Positions 43,023 through 51,779 are shown, counted from the stretch's first letter. The stretch: DNA of 60,840 bases from Pseudomonadota bacterium (GCA_023386885.1 JAEWIX010000068.1:1-60840); one strand, 5' to 3'. Notes: a model not told the origin generated them from the sequence alone. Program-made: numbers and translations.

Positions 43023-43895
43023 ATGACCTCACGCACTGCGACCCTGATCGGACTCACTGCGATCGTGATGTGGTCGCTGTTGGCGGTGCTGACCGTGGCG
43101 ACCGGCCACATTCCGGCGTTTCAGCTTGCCGCCATGACATTCGCGATCGGCGGCGTTGTCGGCAGCGCAACCGTGCTGTTGCGCGGTGGCGCGGTGCGCG
43201 CGCTGCGCCAGCCGCTGGTCGCATGGATCGTCGGCATCGGCGGACTGTTCGGCTATCACGCGCTGTATTTTCTGTCGCTGCGGCTCGCGCCGCCGGCGGA
43301 AGCGGGTCTGTTGAATTATCTCTGGCCGTTGCTGATTGTGCTGTTCTCCGCGCTGCTGCCGGGCGAGCGGTTGGCGCGGCACCACATCGTCGGCGCGCTG
43401 CTGGGACTGGCCGGAACGGTTCTGCTGTTCGCCGGTAACACCGGCGCGCAATACACCACGGCGCAAATCCCGGGCTTCGTCGCGGCATTCATCGCCGCAT
43501 TCGTCTGGGCGGGTTACTCGGTGTTGTCACGAAAACTGAAAGCGGTGCCGACCGATGCCGTCGCGGGCTTTTGCCTCGCGACCGCGCTGCTCGCCGCCGC
43601 GATGCATCTTTCCATCGAGACTACGGTGTGGCCTGAAACAGGGATGCAATGGCTGGCGATCCTATTGCTTGGTCTCGGTCCGGTCGGGGCTGCGTTCTAT
43701 GCGTGGGACATCGGCATGAAGCACGGCGAGATTCGCGTGCTGGGCGCGGCGTCCTACGCTACGCCGTTGCTCTCGACTGCATTTCTGATCGTGGCAGACT
43801 ATGCGCAGGCGACCGCCGCGATCGCGCTCGCCGCATTGTTGATCGCGGGCGGCGGATTGATTGCGGCGAAGGATATGTTTCGCAAGCGCCCCTAG
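43023..43895 (+). CDS. DMT/EamA family transporter (YddG-like)
   Basis: A 290-residue protein with about ten helices in two EamA repeats. Features of the aromatic amino acid exporter branch are the N-terminal helix IVMWSLLAVLTVATG, the segment HALYFLSLRLAPPAEAGLLNYLWPLLIVLFSALL and AFYAWDIGMKHGEIRVLGAASYATPL near the end (each read in parts). Substrate is a guess. The ATG at 43023 is chosen over 42999 as the first residues then match the hydrophobic start. It converges on the decayed cupin gene. Confidence 0.85.
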   Translation: MTSRTATLIGLTAIVMWSLLAVLTVATGHIPAFQLAAMTFAIGGVVGSATVLLRGGAVRALRQPLVAWIVGIGGLFGYHALYFLSLRLAPPAEAGLLNYLWPLLIVLFSALLPGERLARHHIVGALLGLAGTVLLFAGNTGAQYTTAQIPGFVAAFIAAFVWAGYSVLSRKLKAVPTDAVAGFCLATALLAAAMHLSIETTVWPETGMQWLAILLLGLGPVGAAFYAWDIGMKHGEIRVLGAASYATPLLSTAFLIVADYAQATAAIALAALLIAGGGLIAAKDMFRKRP

Positions 43896-43898
43896 TCC

Positions 43899-44337
43899 CT
43901 AACGCGCGGGCGACCAGCCCGGCGGCGCCAGTTCGAATTGCGCGAATTCGAATCCGGGCGCGACGGTGCAGCCCACCAGCGTCCAGTCGCCCATGCTTTC
44001 GGACGCCTGCCAGGCATGTGCCGGCACGATGGTCTGCGGTTGTTCGCCCGCCATGATATCCGGCCCCAGTTGCACGGTGCGGATGCCAGCGCCGTCGCCG
44101 ATCTCCAGCCCCAATGGATCCCCCGCTTACAAATCCCACGACTCCACGGCATCGATGCGATGAGTGCGAACGCTCGCCGCGCGCCAGCAGGAAATAGATC
44201 GCGGTCGACGCCGCGCGCCCCTGCGCGTCGCAACGGGAATCGCGAAACGTCTCGCGGAAATGCCCGCCCTCGGGATGCGGCTTCAGATCGAGCCGTGTGA
44301 CGATCTCCGCGGCGGTCAGGCCCGGCGTGCGCGCCAT
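43899..44337 (-). pseudogene. Decayed DUF985 cupin gene (frameshift plus stop)
   Basis: The first part starts at ATG 44337 (MARTPGLTAAEIVTRLDLKP, then HPEGGHFRETFRDS and IYFLLARGERSH) and the last part (LGLEIGDGAGIRTVQLG to ELAPPGW) is in another frame. Near 44160-44163 two bases are missing compared with the expected SHWHRIDA. Two dozen bases on, a TAA at 44129-44127 replaces the expected Tyr in the conserved EVWHWYAG-like motif, now read E-S-W-D-L-stop-A-G. The protein would have been a cupin of the DUF985 family of uncertain role. Its ATG overlaps the gloB stop by one base (TGATG), so it was the second gene of that operon. A sequencing error could explain one lesion, hardly both. Confidence 0.8.
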
Positions 44338-45104
44338 CAGGATTTGTTCTTGCGTTCGCGCAATTCGCCGAACACGTCGGCAGCAGCCTTGCCGGCGAGG
44401 CCGACGGCAGCGGCGACTTCGGGCGCATCGGCGCGCAGGAACACGTTGGCTTTCTTTTCCTCGCCGAGCAGCACTGGAATGGTCGGCTTGCCGGCGGCGC
44501 GCAGCGCGTCCACTTGCTTGGCGCGGGCTTGCAGCGCCGGATTGTTGGGCTCGATTCCCAGCGCGAACTTGACGTTGGAGGCCGTGTATTCGTGGCCGCA
44601 ATAGAGCCGCATGTCGTCCGGTAGCGCGCGCAGCTTCAGGAGCGACTCCCACATCATCGGATAAGTGCCCTCGAACACGCGGCCGCATCCGATCGAGAAC
44701 AGTGTGTCGGCGGCGAACAGTGCGCGTTCGTCATCGAAAACGTAGCTGATGTGATCGAGCGTATGGCCCGGCGTGTCCAGCACGCGTGCCGTCAGGGTGC
44801 CGATCATGACAGTGTCACCCTGCTTGACGCGCTCGTCGACCTCGGGAATGGCGGCAGTCTTGTCATGCGGCGCGACGACGCGGCAATCGTATTTTTGCTT
44901 CAGTTCGGCAATGCCGCCGACGTGGTCGGCGTGATGATGGGTGACAAGAATGTCCGTCAGGTGCCAGCCCTCGCGTTGCAACGCCTTTATCACTGGCGCG
45001 GCTTCCGGCGCGTCGATCGACGCGGTCGCGCCGCTCGCCGGATCGTGAATCAGATAGCCGAAATTATCCGACAGGCAGGGGAACAGGCGAATCTCGGCAG
45101 CCAT
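44337..45104 (-). CDS. gloB: Hydroxyacylglutathione hydrolase (glyoxalase II)
   Basis: A 255-residue metallo-beta-lactamase-fold thioesterase that hydrolyses S-lactoylglutathione in methylglyoxal detoxification. Metal-binding motif THHHADHVGG, then GHTLDHISYVF, the Asp of LFAADTLFSIGCGR and CGHEYTASNVKFAL at the substrate site are all intact. It is divergent from the methyltransferase gene at 45224 and overlaps the following cupin remnant by one base. Confidence 0.95.
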   Translation of the reverse strand: MAAEIRLFPCLSDNFGYLIHDPASGATASIDAPEAAPVIKALQREGWHLTDILVTHHHADHVGGIAELKQKYDCRVVAPHDKTAAIPEVDERVKQGDTVMIGTLTARVLDTPGHTLDHISYVFDDERALFAADTLFSIGCGRVFEGTYPMMWESLLKLRALPDDMRLYCGHEYTASNVKFALGIEPNNPALQARAKQVDALRAAGKPTIPVLLGEEKKANVFLRADAPEVAAAVGLAGKAAADVFGELRERKNKS

Positions 45105-45223
45105 GACGTCTCCGTTCGTTGAGTTGTCGTCAGGCTAGCACAGCCGCTGCTGCGGTGAAACGCCCGCACAATGCCGCGCGTGACAGGATGCGTCGTGCGC
45201 AAGGCTCGTGCTAGAGTTTGGGC

Positions 45224-45964
45224 ATGGCCATCGATGTGATCGACCTGCGCGACTTCTATTCACGACGTCTCGGGATCGTGGCCCGGCGTCTGATTAATCG
45301 CGGCATTCACACATGCTGGCCCGAGGCGCAGGGCCAGCGCGTGCTTGGTCTCGGTTATCCGACACCGTATCTCGGTCTGTTCCGCGACGATGCCGAGCGC
45401 TGCATCGCGATGATGCCGGCCGCGCAAGGCGTGCTGAAATGGCCGACCGGACGCCCGGTGCTGGCGTCGTTGGTGGACGAGCTGTCGCTGCCGTTGCCCG
45501 ACGCGGCGGTGGATCGCATCCTGTTGGTGCACGCGCTGGAGATGTCCGACGATCCTGAGGCGTTGTTGCGCGAAGCCTGGCGCGTGCTGGCGCCGTCCGG
45601 GCGCATGTTGATGGTGGTTCCGAACCGGCGTGGCGTGTGGACGCGCACCGATATGACGCCGTTCGGCCATGGCCGTCCGTACTCGCGCAAGCAGATCACC
45701 GACTTGCTGCGGCAGACATGGTTCACGCCGACCGCATGGGGTGAGGCGCTGTTCATGCCGCCGATCGGACGCGGCTGGTTTCTGCGCTCGGCGCTGGCAT
45801 GGGAACGGATGGGCGCGGCGCTGTCGCTGCCGGTCGCCGGCGTGCATATCGTCGAGGCAACCAAGCAGGTCTATCGCGCGATTCCTGCGCACCGCGAACG
45901 CACGCGGCTGATTCCCTCGCTCGGCCCGGTGCTGGTGCCGACGTCATCGACGTTTCAACGCTGA
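45224..45964 (+). CDS. Class I SAM-dependent methyltransferase (type 11)
   Basis: A 246-residue methyltransferase. Motif I is weak (QRVLGLGYPTPYLGLF), while motif II/III regions are typical (LPLPDAAVDRILLVHALEMSDDPEALLREAWRVLAPSGRMLMVVPN, read in parts). Divergent linkage to gloB is common in rhizobia as I recall. The substrate is unknown. The ATG at 45224 is chosen over the TTG at 45218. A good terminator follows. Confidence 0.85.
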   Translation: MAIDVIDLRDFYSRRLGIVARRLINRGIHTCWPEAQGQRVLGLGYPTPYLGLFRDDAERCIAMMPAAQGVLKWPTGRPVLASLVDELSLPLPDAAVDRILLVHALEMSDDPEALLREAWRVLAPSGRMLMVVPNRRGVWTRTDMTPFGHGRPYSRKQITDLLRQTWFTPTAWGEALFMPPIGRGWFLRSALAWERMGAALSLPVAGVHIVEATKQVYRAIPAHRERTRLIPSLGPVLVPTSSTFQR

Positions 45965-45977
45965 AGGTCTCGCAATA

Positions 45978-46013
45978 GCAAAACGCCGCCGGATCTGATC
46001 CGACGGCGTTTGC
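45978..46013 (+). terminator. Terminator after the methyltransferase gene
   Basis: AAACGCCG-C-CGGATC ... GATCCG-A-CGGCGTTT, a long near-perfect hairpin with one C/A mismatch, starting 14 bp after the stop and lying between two convergent genes. A/T-rich ends on both sides allow it to act in both directions. Confidence 0.8.
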
Positions 46014-46070
46014 ATGTGATGACAATATCGGAACACGACGATGCCGCGGATGGCATCGCGATCTTCCGGT

Positions 46071-46844
46071 CTACTCGTTGCCGGGATTGAGTTCTTCCGC
46101 GGCCGCGGCAGGCGCGGCGTTGGCATCGGGGCGCGGCCCGTGCGGGCGACGGCGGCGGCGCGGCGGGAAGCGTTCGCCGCTCGGCTGACCGTTCGATTCG
46201 AACCCGTTGCTCGGCTGCGGTTGACCGCCGGTGATGAACGACGGCAGCCGGTCAACGCCGCTGTCGAGCGGTTGCGCTGTAGGTTGCGATTGGTACTCCG
46301 GCTGCGGTTGCGCGCGCTGCTCGCGATAGGCGCGCTCGTTCGGCTGCTGCTCACGCGGCTGTTCGTTGTCGCGCGGCTGAAAGCGCTGGTCGCGTTGACG
46401 GTCGCGCTGGTTATCACGCTGATTGTCGCGTGGCGCAAAAGGCTGTTGCTGCACCGGCACGAAGCCCGGTTCGGCGCCGAAGCTGGAATAGCCATCGCCA
46501 CCGTCCTCGCCCTCTTCGGCGACGTCGAGATCATTGCGCGGCTGTTGCTGCTGTTGCGGTTGGTTCTGGCGAAACTGTTCCTGAGCGGCGGCGATCAGGC
46601 GAAAGTAGTGCTCGGCGTGCTGGTAATAATTCTCCGAGGCGACCGGGTCGCCGGAACCACGCGCGTCTCTGGCAAGCTGGACGTATTTCTCAGCGATGTG
46701 AGAAGCGGTGCCGCGAATCTTGATGTCCGGACCGTTGGATTCGAAAACCCGCGTCATCGGATTCTGGCCGCGCCGATTATTGTTATTATTGTTGTTGTTA
46801 TTATTTCGGCCGCGCATCCGCTTGTTGTTCTGACCGTTTCTCAT
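46071..46844 (-). CDS. DUF4167 protein with Asn run and Gln/Arg-rich disordered tail
   Basis: A 257-residue protein. The conserved DUF4167 part (about 28-90) contains IRGTASHIAEKYVQLARDA and SENYYQHAEHYFRLIAAA. It is preceded by a basic stretch with ten consecutive Asn (MRGRN...RRGQN, coded by mixed AAC/AAT) and followed by ~165 residues very rich in Gln, Arg, Pro, Asn and Asp (repeats like RDNQRDNQRDRQRDQR) ending in RRRRRPHGPRP and an acidic tail. This looks like a nucleic-acid-binding, disordered protein; that is inference. It follows prmC, a neighbour order I recall from the group. The ATG at 46844 is used; an upstream frame to 47039 looks non-coding. Confidence 0.88.
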   Translation of the reverse strand: MRNGQNNKRMRGRNNNNNNNNNNRRGQNPMTRVFESNGPDIKIRGTASHIAEKYVQLARDARGSGDPVASENYYQHAEHYFRLIAAAQEQFRQNQPQQQQQPRNDLDVAEEGEDGGDGYSSFGAEPGFVPVQQQPFAPRDNQRDNQRDRQRDQRFQPRDNEQPREQQPNERAYREQRAQPQPEYQSQPTAQPLDSGVDRLPSFITGGQPQPSNGFESNGQPSGERFPPRRRRRPHGPRPDANAAPAAAAEELNPGNE

Positions 46845-47382
46845 GTGTCGCCTTCTACCAATCCTTAAGTTTGCCGCCTTGAGCCGTGAAACCTGAGTGT
46901 CGTGAACCTGAGTGGTGATCGGATGTGGTCGCGCGACAAGCTCCGCGTCACGTCGACCGGACTGCTTTGGATATCTCGATATGCCTACATCGCGTTCAAC
47001 AAAGACGCGTTCCCCAACCGCCAGCGGGCAAACGCCCAACCGGCTGGATCAAATCAAGCAGCCCGCTTCCGCAAGCTCATTAGCCCGCAAGCCCGACTTG
47101 TTACGCCAGCTCGCGTTACCTCGAATGAGTATGTCTCGTATGGGTTCTCAAGCGTATGAGATCGCGCTTTCGTTGGCTTTGCGGTCGATCGGCAGCGCAG
47201 CTCTTGGCTATCGCGCGCAATGAAAACCGGCTTTTGGAACCTTTTGTTAGGGTCGCTCTCTTTGAGCTTCGACCTCAATCCCGACAACCGAGAGGGCCGA
47301 TCACCCTGAACCGATATTATGAGCGGAACGTAGTCGTTCCCAACCGATATTCCAAGAGGTTTTTTTGCGTTCCAATCAGACT
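46845..47382. other. 538-bp gene-free stretch upstream of the DUF4167 gene
   Basis: Between prmC and the DUF4167 gene, both on the minus strand. No convincing frame: a minus frame running out of prmC and a 29-codon plus frame at 47220 lack support. It has a possible promoter at 47316-47343 with an inverted repeat, implying a transcribed leader of about 465 nt, and several GC-rich stem-like patches (around 47055-47100, GGGCTTGCGGGCT and GAGCTTGCGGAAGCGGG on the minus strand). Confidence 0.5.
47316..47343 (-). promoter_or_regulatory. Possible sigma-70 promoter with operator-like repeat
   Basis: On the minus strand TTGGGA (47343-47338), 16-bp spacer, CATAAT (47321-47316): 4/6 and 5/6 matches to the -35 and -10 consensus. 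The spacer and part of the -35 hold GGAACG-ACTA-CGTTCC, a perfect 6-4-6 inverted repeat (47325-47340) that could bind a regulator. Confidence 0.4.
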
Positions 47383-48273
47383 TTATCGAGGCAAATGGCG
47401 AAAGGCGAGGGCGCGCGGCACGCCGCCTAGATCGGCGCGCGGGGGGCCGTGTGGGGTCAGGTCGGCCGCCCGTGCCAGACGGGTGACGTCGTCGCTCTGG
47501 TGCTGGCCGATTTCCAGGATCAGCGTCCCGCGGGGCGCCAGCAGGCCGGCGGTCTGGCGAACGATCAGCCGGTAAGCGTCGAGCCCATCGTCGCCGCCAT
47601 CGAGTGCGCGGTGTGGATCGTGTTCGCGGACCTCGGTCGACAAGGTGTAGATGTCGTGGCTCGGGATGTAGGGCGGATTGGAAACAATCAAATCGTAAGG
47701 GCCGGCCAGCGCCGCGGCGAAGTTGCTGGCCGCGAACGTCGCGCGCGAGGCAAGGCCCAGTCGCGTCGCATTGGCGCGCGCAGTCTGCAACGCGGCAAGA
47801 TTGATATCGGTGCCGATGCCGGTCGCGTTCGGCAGTTCGTGCAATAACGCTAGCAGGATTGCGCCGGAGCCGGTGCCGAGATCGGCGATCCGCAAGGTGC
47901 GAATGGTATCGCCGTCGGCGCGCAGGATATCGAGCGCGGCTTGGACCACCGTTTCGGTGTCGGGGCGCGGCACCAGCGTCGCCGGCGAGAGTTGGAAGTC
48001 CAGTCCCCAGAATTCCTTGTGGCCGAGCAGGCGCGCAACCGGCTCGCCGCCGATGCGTCGCCGCGCGAGATCCTTCAGCCGTGCCGCGTCGAATGCGGTC
48101 AGTCGCTGTTCGGCCCTGGTGATGAGACCGGTGAGATCGAGCCGCGTCACCGCGCCGATCATCAATCGTGCATCGAGTTCGGGTGTTTCGATCGCGGCAG
48201 CCTCCAGATGCGCCGTCAGATTCCGGCGCGCCGTCTCGATGGTCTGTCCTGCGAGCGAAATGTCCACGGCCAA
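47383..48273 (-). CDS. prmC: Release factor glutamine N5-methyltransferase
   Basis: A 296-residue PrmC that methylates the Gln of the GGQ loop in release factors. The N-terminal helical domain (ARLMIGAVTRLDL, then GEPVARLLGHKEFWGLDF) is followed by the Rossmann methyltransferase with LVPRPDTE, IADLGTGSGAILLALL and the catalytic IVSNPPYIP (NPPY). It follows prfA, its substrate, in the same direction. The longest frame starts with TTG at 48273; GTG at 48267 is an alternative. A 107-bp gap with a palindrome separates it from prfA. Confidence 0.95.
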   Translation of the reverse strand: MAVDISLAGQTIETARRNLTAHLEAAAIETPELDARLMIGAVTRLDLTGLITRAEQRLTAFDAARLKDLARRRIGGEPVARLLGHKEFWGLDFQLSPATLVPRPDTETVVQAALDILRADGDTIRTLRIADLGTGSGAILLALLHELPNATGIGTDINLAALQTARANATRLGLASRATFAASNFAAALAGPYDLIVSNPPYIPSHDIYTLSTEVREHDPHRALDGGDDGLDAYRLIVRQTAGLLAPRGTLILEIGQHQSDDVTRLARAADLTPHGPPRADLGGVPRALAFRHLPR

Positions 48274-48332
48274 TGTCCCAAACCAATGTCCGATCCAACT
48301 ACGTTGTATCAGATCGTGGCGTTTTTCTTTTT

Positions 48333-48381
48333 GAGCATGATCTTGTCCGAAAACCGGCTTCCACTTTTCGGGATCATGCTC
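48333..48381. repeat. GAGCATGATC...GATCATGCTC palindrome at the prfA stop
   Basis: Outer arms GAGCATGATC and GATCATGCTC (10 bp, perfect), inner CGAAAA and TTTTCG around CCGGCTTCCAC. It runs up to the last base of the prfA stop codon (48381), inside the prfA-prmC interval. Related to 26351-26400. A transcript would form a stem directly after prfA. Confidence 0.75.
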
Positions 48382-49460
48382 TACGTCGCGGCGCCCTGCG
48401 CTGCCAATTGCGCGGCCTGATGCTCGGTGGTCAGCGCGTCGATCAGTTCGCCCAACGCTTCGCCGGCGATCACCTGCGGCAGCTTGTAGAGCGTCAGGTT
48501 GATGCGATGGTCGGTGACGCGACCTTGCGGAAAATTGTAGGTACGGATGCGCTCGGAACGGTCGCCGGAGCCGACCTGACCGCGCCGGTCGGCGGAGCGT
48601 TCGGAATCGAGGCGTTGGCGTTCGGCATCGTACAGCCGTGAGCGCAGGATGTTCATGGCGCTGGCGCGGTTCTTATGCTGCGAGCGGCTGTCCTGCATCA
48701 TCACCACGATGCCGGTCGGCAGATGCGTGATGCGGATCGCGGACTCGGTCTTGTTGACGTGCTGGCCGCCGGCGCCCTGCGCGCGCATGGTCTCGATGCG
48801 GAGGTCTTCGTTCCTGATGTTCACGTCAACATCCTCGGCTTCCGGCAGCACCGCGACGGTTGCTGCCGAGGTGTGGATGCGGCCCTGGGTTTCGGTGTCC
48901 GGCACGCGCTGCACGCGATGCGCGCCGGATTCGAATTTCAGTTTGGCGAAGACGCCGCGGCCCTGCACCTCGGCGATGATTTCCTTGTAGCCGCCGACGG
49001 TGCCTTCGCTGGCGGAGATCACCTCGACCCTCCAGCCCTGCAAGCCGGCGAAGCGCTCGTACATCCGGAACAGATCGCCAGCGAACAGCGAAGCCTCGTC
49101 GCCGCCGGTGCCGGCGCGGATTTCGAGGATGACGTTGCGTTCGTCCATCGCGTCCTTTGGCAGCAGCGCGATGCGGATCTGTTGCATCAATTCGTCGCGA
49201 CGCGTCTCCAGGTCGGGGCGCTCGGCTTCGGCCAACTCGCGCATCTCGGTATCGGTCGCGGGATCGCCCACCATAGCGTCGATGCCGGCGAGTTCGGCGA
49301 CCGCCGCGCGATAGGCTTTGACCGCGTCGATCACCGGATTGAGTTCGGCCAGTTCGCGCGTCATGCGCACGTAGTTCTCGGCGCCGACCTCGCCCAGCAA
49401 TTGGGCTTCGAGTTCGGCGTGACGCGCCAGCAGAATGTCGAGTTTGGCTTCAGGCAGCAT
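48381..49460 (-). CDS. prfA: Peptide chain release factor 1
   Basis: A 359-residue RF1 that reads UAA/UAG. The catalytic GGQ is in RAQGAGGQHVNKTESAIR. The anticodon-like tripeptide region lies earlier (EVQGRGVFAKLKFESGAHRVQRVPDTETQGRIHTSAATVAVLPE, in parts), where RVPxTE and the length distinguish RF1 from RF2. There is no frameshift site, as expected for RF1. It lies 51 bp downstream of ptsP. Confidence 0.96.
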   Translation of the reverse strand: MLPEAKLDILLARHAELEAQLLGEVGAENYVRMTRELAELNPVIDAVKAYRAAVAELAGIDAMVGDPATDTEMRELAEAERPDLETRRDELMQQIRIALLPKDAMDERNVILEIRAGTGGDEASLFAGDLFRMYERFAGLQGWRVEVISASEGTVGGYKEIIAEVQGRGVFAKLKFESGAHRVQRVPDTETQGRIHTSAATVAVLPEAEDVDVNIRNEDLRIETMRAQGAGGQHVNKTESAIRITHLPTGIVVMMQDSRSQHKNRASAMNILRSRLYDAERQRLDSERSADRRGQVGSGDRSERIRTYNFPQGRVTDHRINLTLYKLPQVIAGEALGELIDALTTEHQAAQLAAQGAAT

Positions 49461-49511
49461 GGGATGTCTCGGTGAAGTAAAGGCGAGGGCGGAGCGGGCG
49501 AATGAGCCTCG

Positions 49512-51779
49512 CTACAACGACAACCCCTCGGCGTCGGCAAACCGCTTCAATTCCTCCCGGATCGAGACGCTGCCGGCGGGCGCATCGAGCAGCGCCGTCA
49601 TCAATGTCTCGGCTTTTCCGGCGTTGAGATCGAGGATCAGCGCCTTGACCGGGCCGTGTGCGGTCGCGGACAGCGACAGCGTGCGGTAGCCCAGCGCGAT
49701 CAGCGCCAGCGCGCCGATCGGCGTCGAAGCCATCTCGCCGCACAGCGACGCGTCGCGTTTTGCCGCGTTGGCCTTGCGGATGATGTCGCGCAAGGCGCGC
49801 AGGATCGGCGCCGACAAGGTGTCGAAGCGATCCGAGACTTTCGAGTTGCCGCGATCCACCGCGAACATGAACTGGAACAGGTCGTTGGAGCCGATCGATA
49901 CGAAATCGACCTTCTCGAACAATTCGTCGAGCTGATAGAGCAGCGCCGGCACCTCGATCATAGTGCCGATGTCGATGCGTTCGGGCAGCGCATGGCCGTG
50001 CTGGCGCAGATAAGTGAGTTCGCGCTCGACGATCAGCTTGGCCTGATCGAATTCGGCGATCTCCGAAATCATCGGGAACATGATCTTCAACGCGCGGCCG
50101 CCGCCGGCGCGTAGCAATGCGCGAATCTGGCCGCGCAACAGGCCGGGCCGGTCGAGGCCGAGACGAATCGCGCGCCAGCCCAGCGCCGGATTCTCCTCGA
50201 TGACGGTTTCCATGTAAGGCAGTGCCTTGTCGCCGCCGATGTCGAGGGTGCGGAACGTGACCGGCTTCTTGCCTGCCGCATCCAGCACGGCGCGATACAG
50301 CGACAACTGCTCGACCGACCGCGGCAGGCTTTGCCCGACCATGAATTGCAATTCGGTGCGGAACAGACCGATGCCGCCGCAGCCGGTGTCCTCGATATGC
50401 GGCAGGTCGATGACGAGGCCGGCGTTGAGCAGCAGTTCGACCGGCTGGCCGTCCTTGGTCACGGTCGGGCGGTCGCGTAACGCCGAATACTGCGCCTGAC
50501 GCCGGGCGCGGAAGCGCACTCGTTCGGCATAGGCGGATTCCACTTCCGCGGACGGACGGACATAGATCGAGCCCGAGGTACCATCGACGATGATGGCGTC
50601 GCCCTGATCGGCCAGGCCGGCGGCGTTTGGCACTTCGCCGACCGCCGGAATGCCGAGCGCGCGCGCGACGATGGAGACGTGCGAGTTGGCGGTGCCTTCT
50701 TCCAGCACCAGACCGCGCAACCGTTTGCGGTCGTAGTCGAGCAGCGCCGCCGGTCCCATCGACCGTGCGATCAGGATGGCGTTGTCGGGAAGCTGCTCGC
50801 GCGACGGCGCGTGATCCTGACCGACGAGCTGACGCATCAGGCGATGGCCGAGGTCTTCAAGATCGTGCAGGCGGTCGCGCAGATAAGGATCGGTCGAGCG
50901 CAGCATGCGCGCGCGCGTATCGGACTGCACGCGTTCGACGGCGGCTTCGGCGGTAAGGCCGGTGGCGACCGCCTCGTGCAGCTTGTGCGACCAGCCGTGG
51001 TCGTTGGCGAACATGCGATAGGCTTCGAGCACGTCGCGATGCTCGCCGCCATCGGCAACGTCGCCGCGCTCCAGCATGCGATCGAGGTCGGCGCGCAGCT
51101 TGGTGAGCGCGTCGTCGAGCCGCTTGATTTCCTGCGGCAGATTTTCCGCGATGTAGTTGGTGATGACGACGCGCGGTTCGTGCAGCACCACATGGCCGAG
51201 TGCGATGCCGTCGGACAGGATCGAGCCGGCCTTGTGCTGCGGATGGCGTGCGGCGGGCTCTGCGCCGGGCCGCGCCAGTGCCGACAGCTCGCCCGAGGCG
51301 ATCATTTCGGCGACCACCATGGCGGTGGTCTGCAAGGCCTCGACTTCCTCCTCGACATAGGTGCGCTTGGCGCGGTTCTGCACCACCAGCACGCCGAGGG
51401 TGTTGCCGGCGCGCAGGATCGGCACGCCGAGGAACGAGTTGTAGATTTCTTCGCCGGTTTCCGGGCGGAACGAGAAGGCCGGGTGGCTGTGGGCGTCGGA
51501 GAGATTGAGCGGCGTGGCTTCGCTCGCGACCAGACCGACCAGACCCTCATGGGCGTTGAGAACGGTCTGGTGGACGGCGTCGCGGTTCAGGCCTTCGGTG
51601 GCGTAGAGTTCCAGGGTGTTGTCGATGCGCAGCACGTAGGTCGAGCAGACTTCCGCCACCATGTTGGCGGCGATCAGCACCACGATCTTGTCGAGGCGTT
51701 CCTGAGCGCTGACCTGCTCCGCCATGACCTCGCGGAGCCGTCTCAGCAAGACGCGGGGGCCACCCGACGCGCTCCGCAT
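49512..51779 (-). CDS. ptsP: PTS system phosphoenolpyruvate--protein phosphotransferase, nitrogen branch
   Basis: A 755-residue EINtr. An N-terminal GAF sensor domain (about 18-150) precedes the Enzyme I part: phosphohistidine in EEGTANSHVSIVARALGIP and the C-terminal PEP-binding barrel with SLCGEMASTPIGALALIALGY. It starts the nitrogen PTS relay to NPr and EIIANtr; the GAF domain in relatives binds glutamine or 2-oxoglutarate. The ATG at 51779 is chosen over 51833. Together with glnD at 10.2 kb the window holds two nitrogen sensors. Followed by prfA after 51 bp. Confidence 0.94.
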   Translation of the reverse strand: MRSASGGPRVLLRRLREVMAEQVSAQERLDKIVVLIAANMVAEVCSTYVLRIDNTLELYATEGLNRDAVHQTVLNAHEGLVGLVASEATPLNLSDAHSHPAFSFRPETGEEIYNSFLGVPILRAGNTLGVLVVQNRAKRTYVEEEVEALQTTAMVVAEMIASGELSALARPGAEPAARHPQHKAGSILSDGIALGHVVLHEPRVVITNYIAENLPQEIKRLDDALTKLRADLDRMLERGDVADGGEHRDVLEAYRMFANDHGWSHKLHEAVATGLTAEAAVERVQSDTRARMLRSTDPYLRDRLHDLEDLGHRLMRQLVGQDHAPSREQLPDNAILIARSMGPAALLDYDRKRLRGLVLEEGTANSHVSIVARALGIPAVGEVPNAAGLADQGDAIIVDGTSGSIYVRPSAEVESAYAERVRFRARRQAQYSALRDRPTVTKDGQPVELLLNAGLVIDLPHIEDTGCGGIGLFRTELQFMVGQSLPRSVEQLSLYRAVLDAAGKKPVTFRTLDIGGDKALPYMETVIEENPALGWRAIRLGLDRPGLLRGQIRALLRAGGGRALKIMFPMISEIAEFDQAKLIVERELTYLRQHGHALPERIDIGTMIEVPALLYQLDELFEKVDFVSIGSNDLFQFMFAVDRGNSKVSDRFDTLSAPILRALRDIIRKANAAKRDASLCGEMASTPIGALALIALGYRTLSLSATAHGPVKALILDLNAGKAETLMTALLDAPAGSVSIREELKRFADAEGLSL

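Noticed and set aside
47220..47309. 29-codon plus frame in the 538-bp gap
   Set aside because: No ribosome site and it lies antisense to the likely leader of DUF4167.
47054..48298. Minus frame that overlaps prmC and runs into the long gap before DUF4167
   Set aside because: The part over prmC is out of frame and Arg/Pro-rich; the extension has no start with ribosome site and no familiar sequence.
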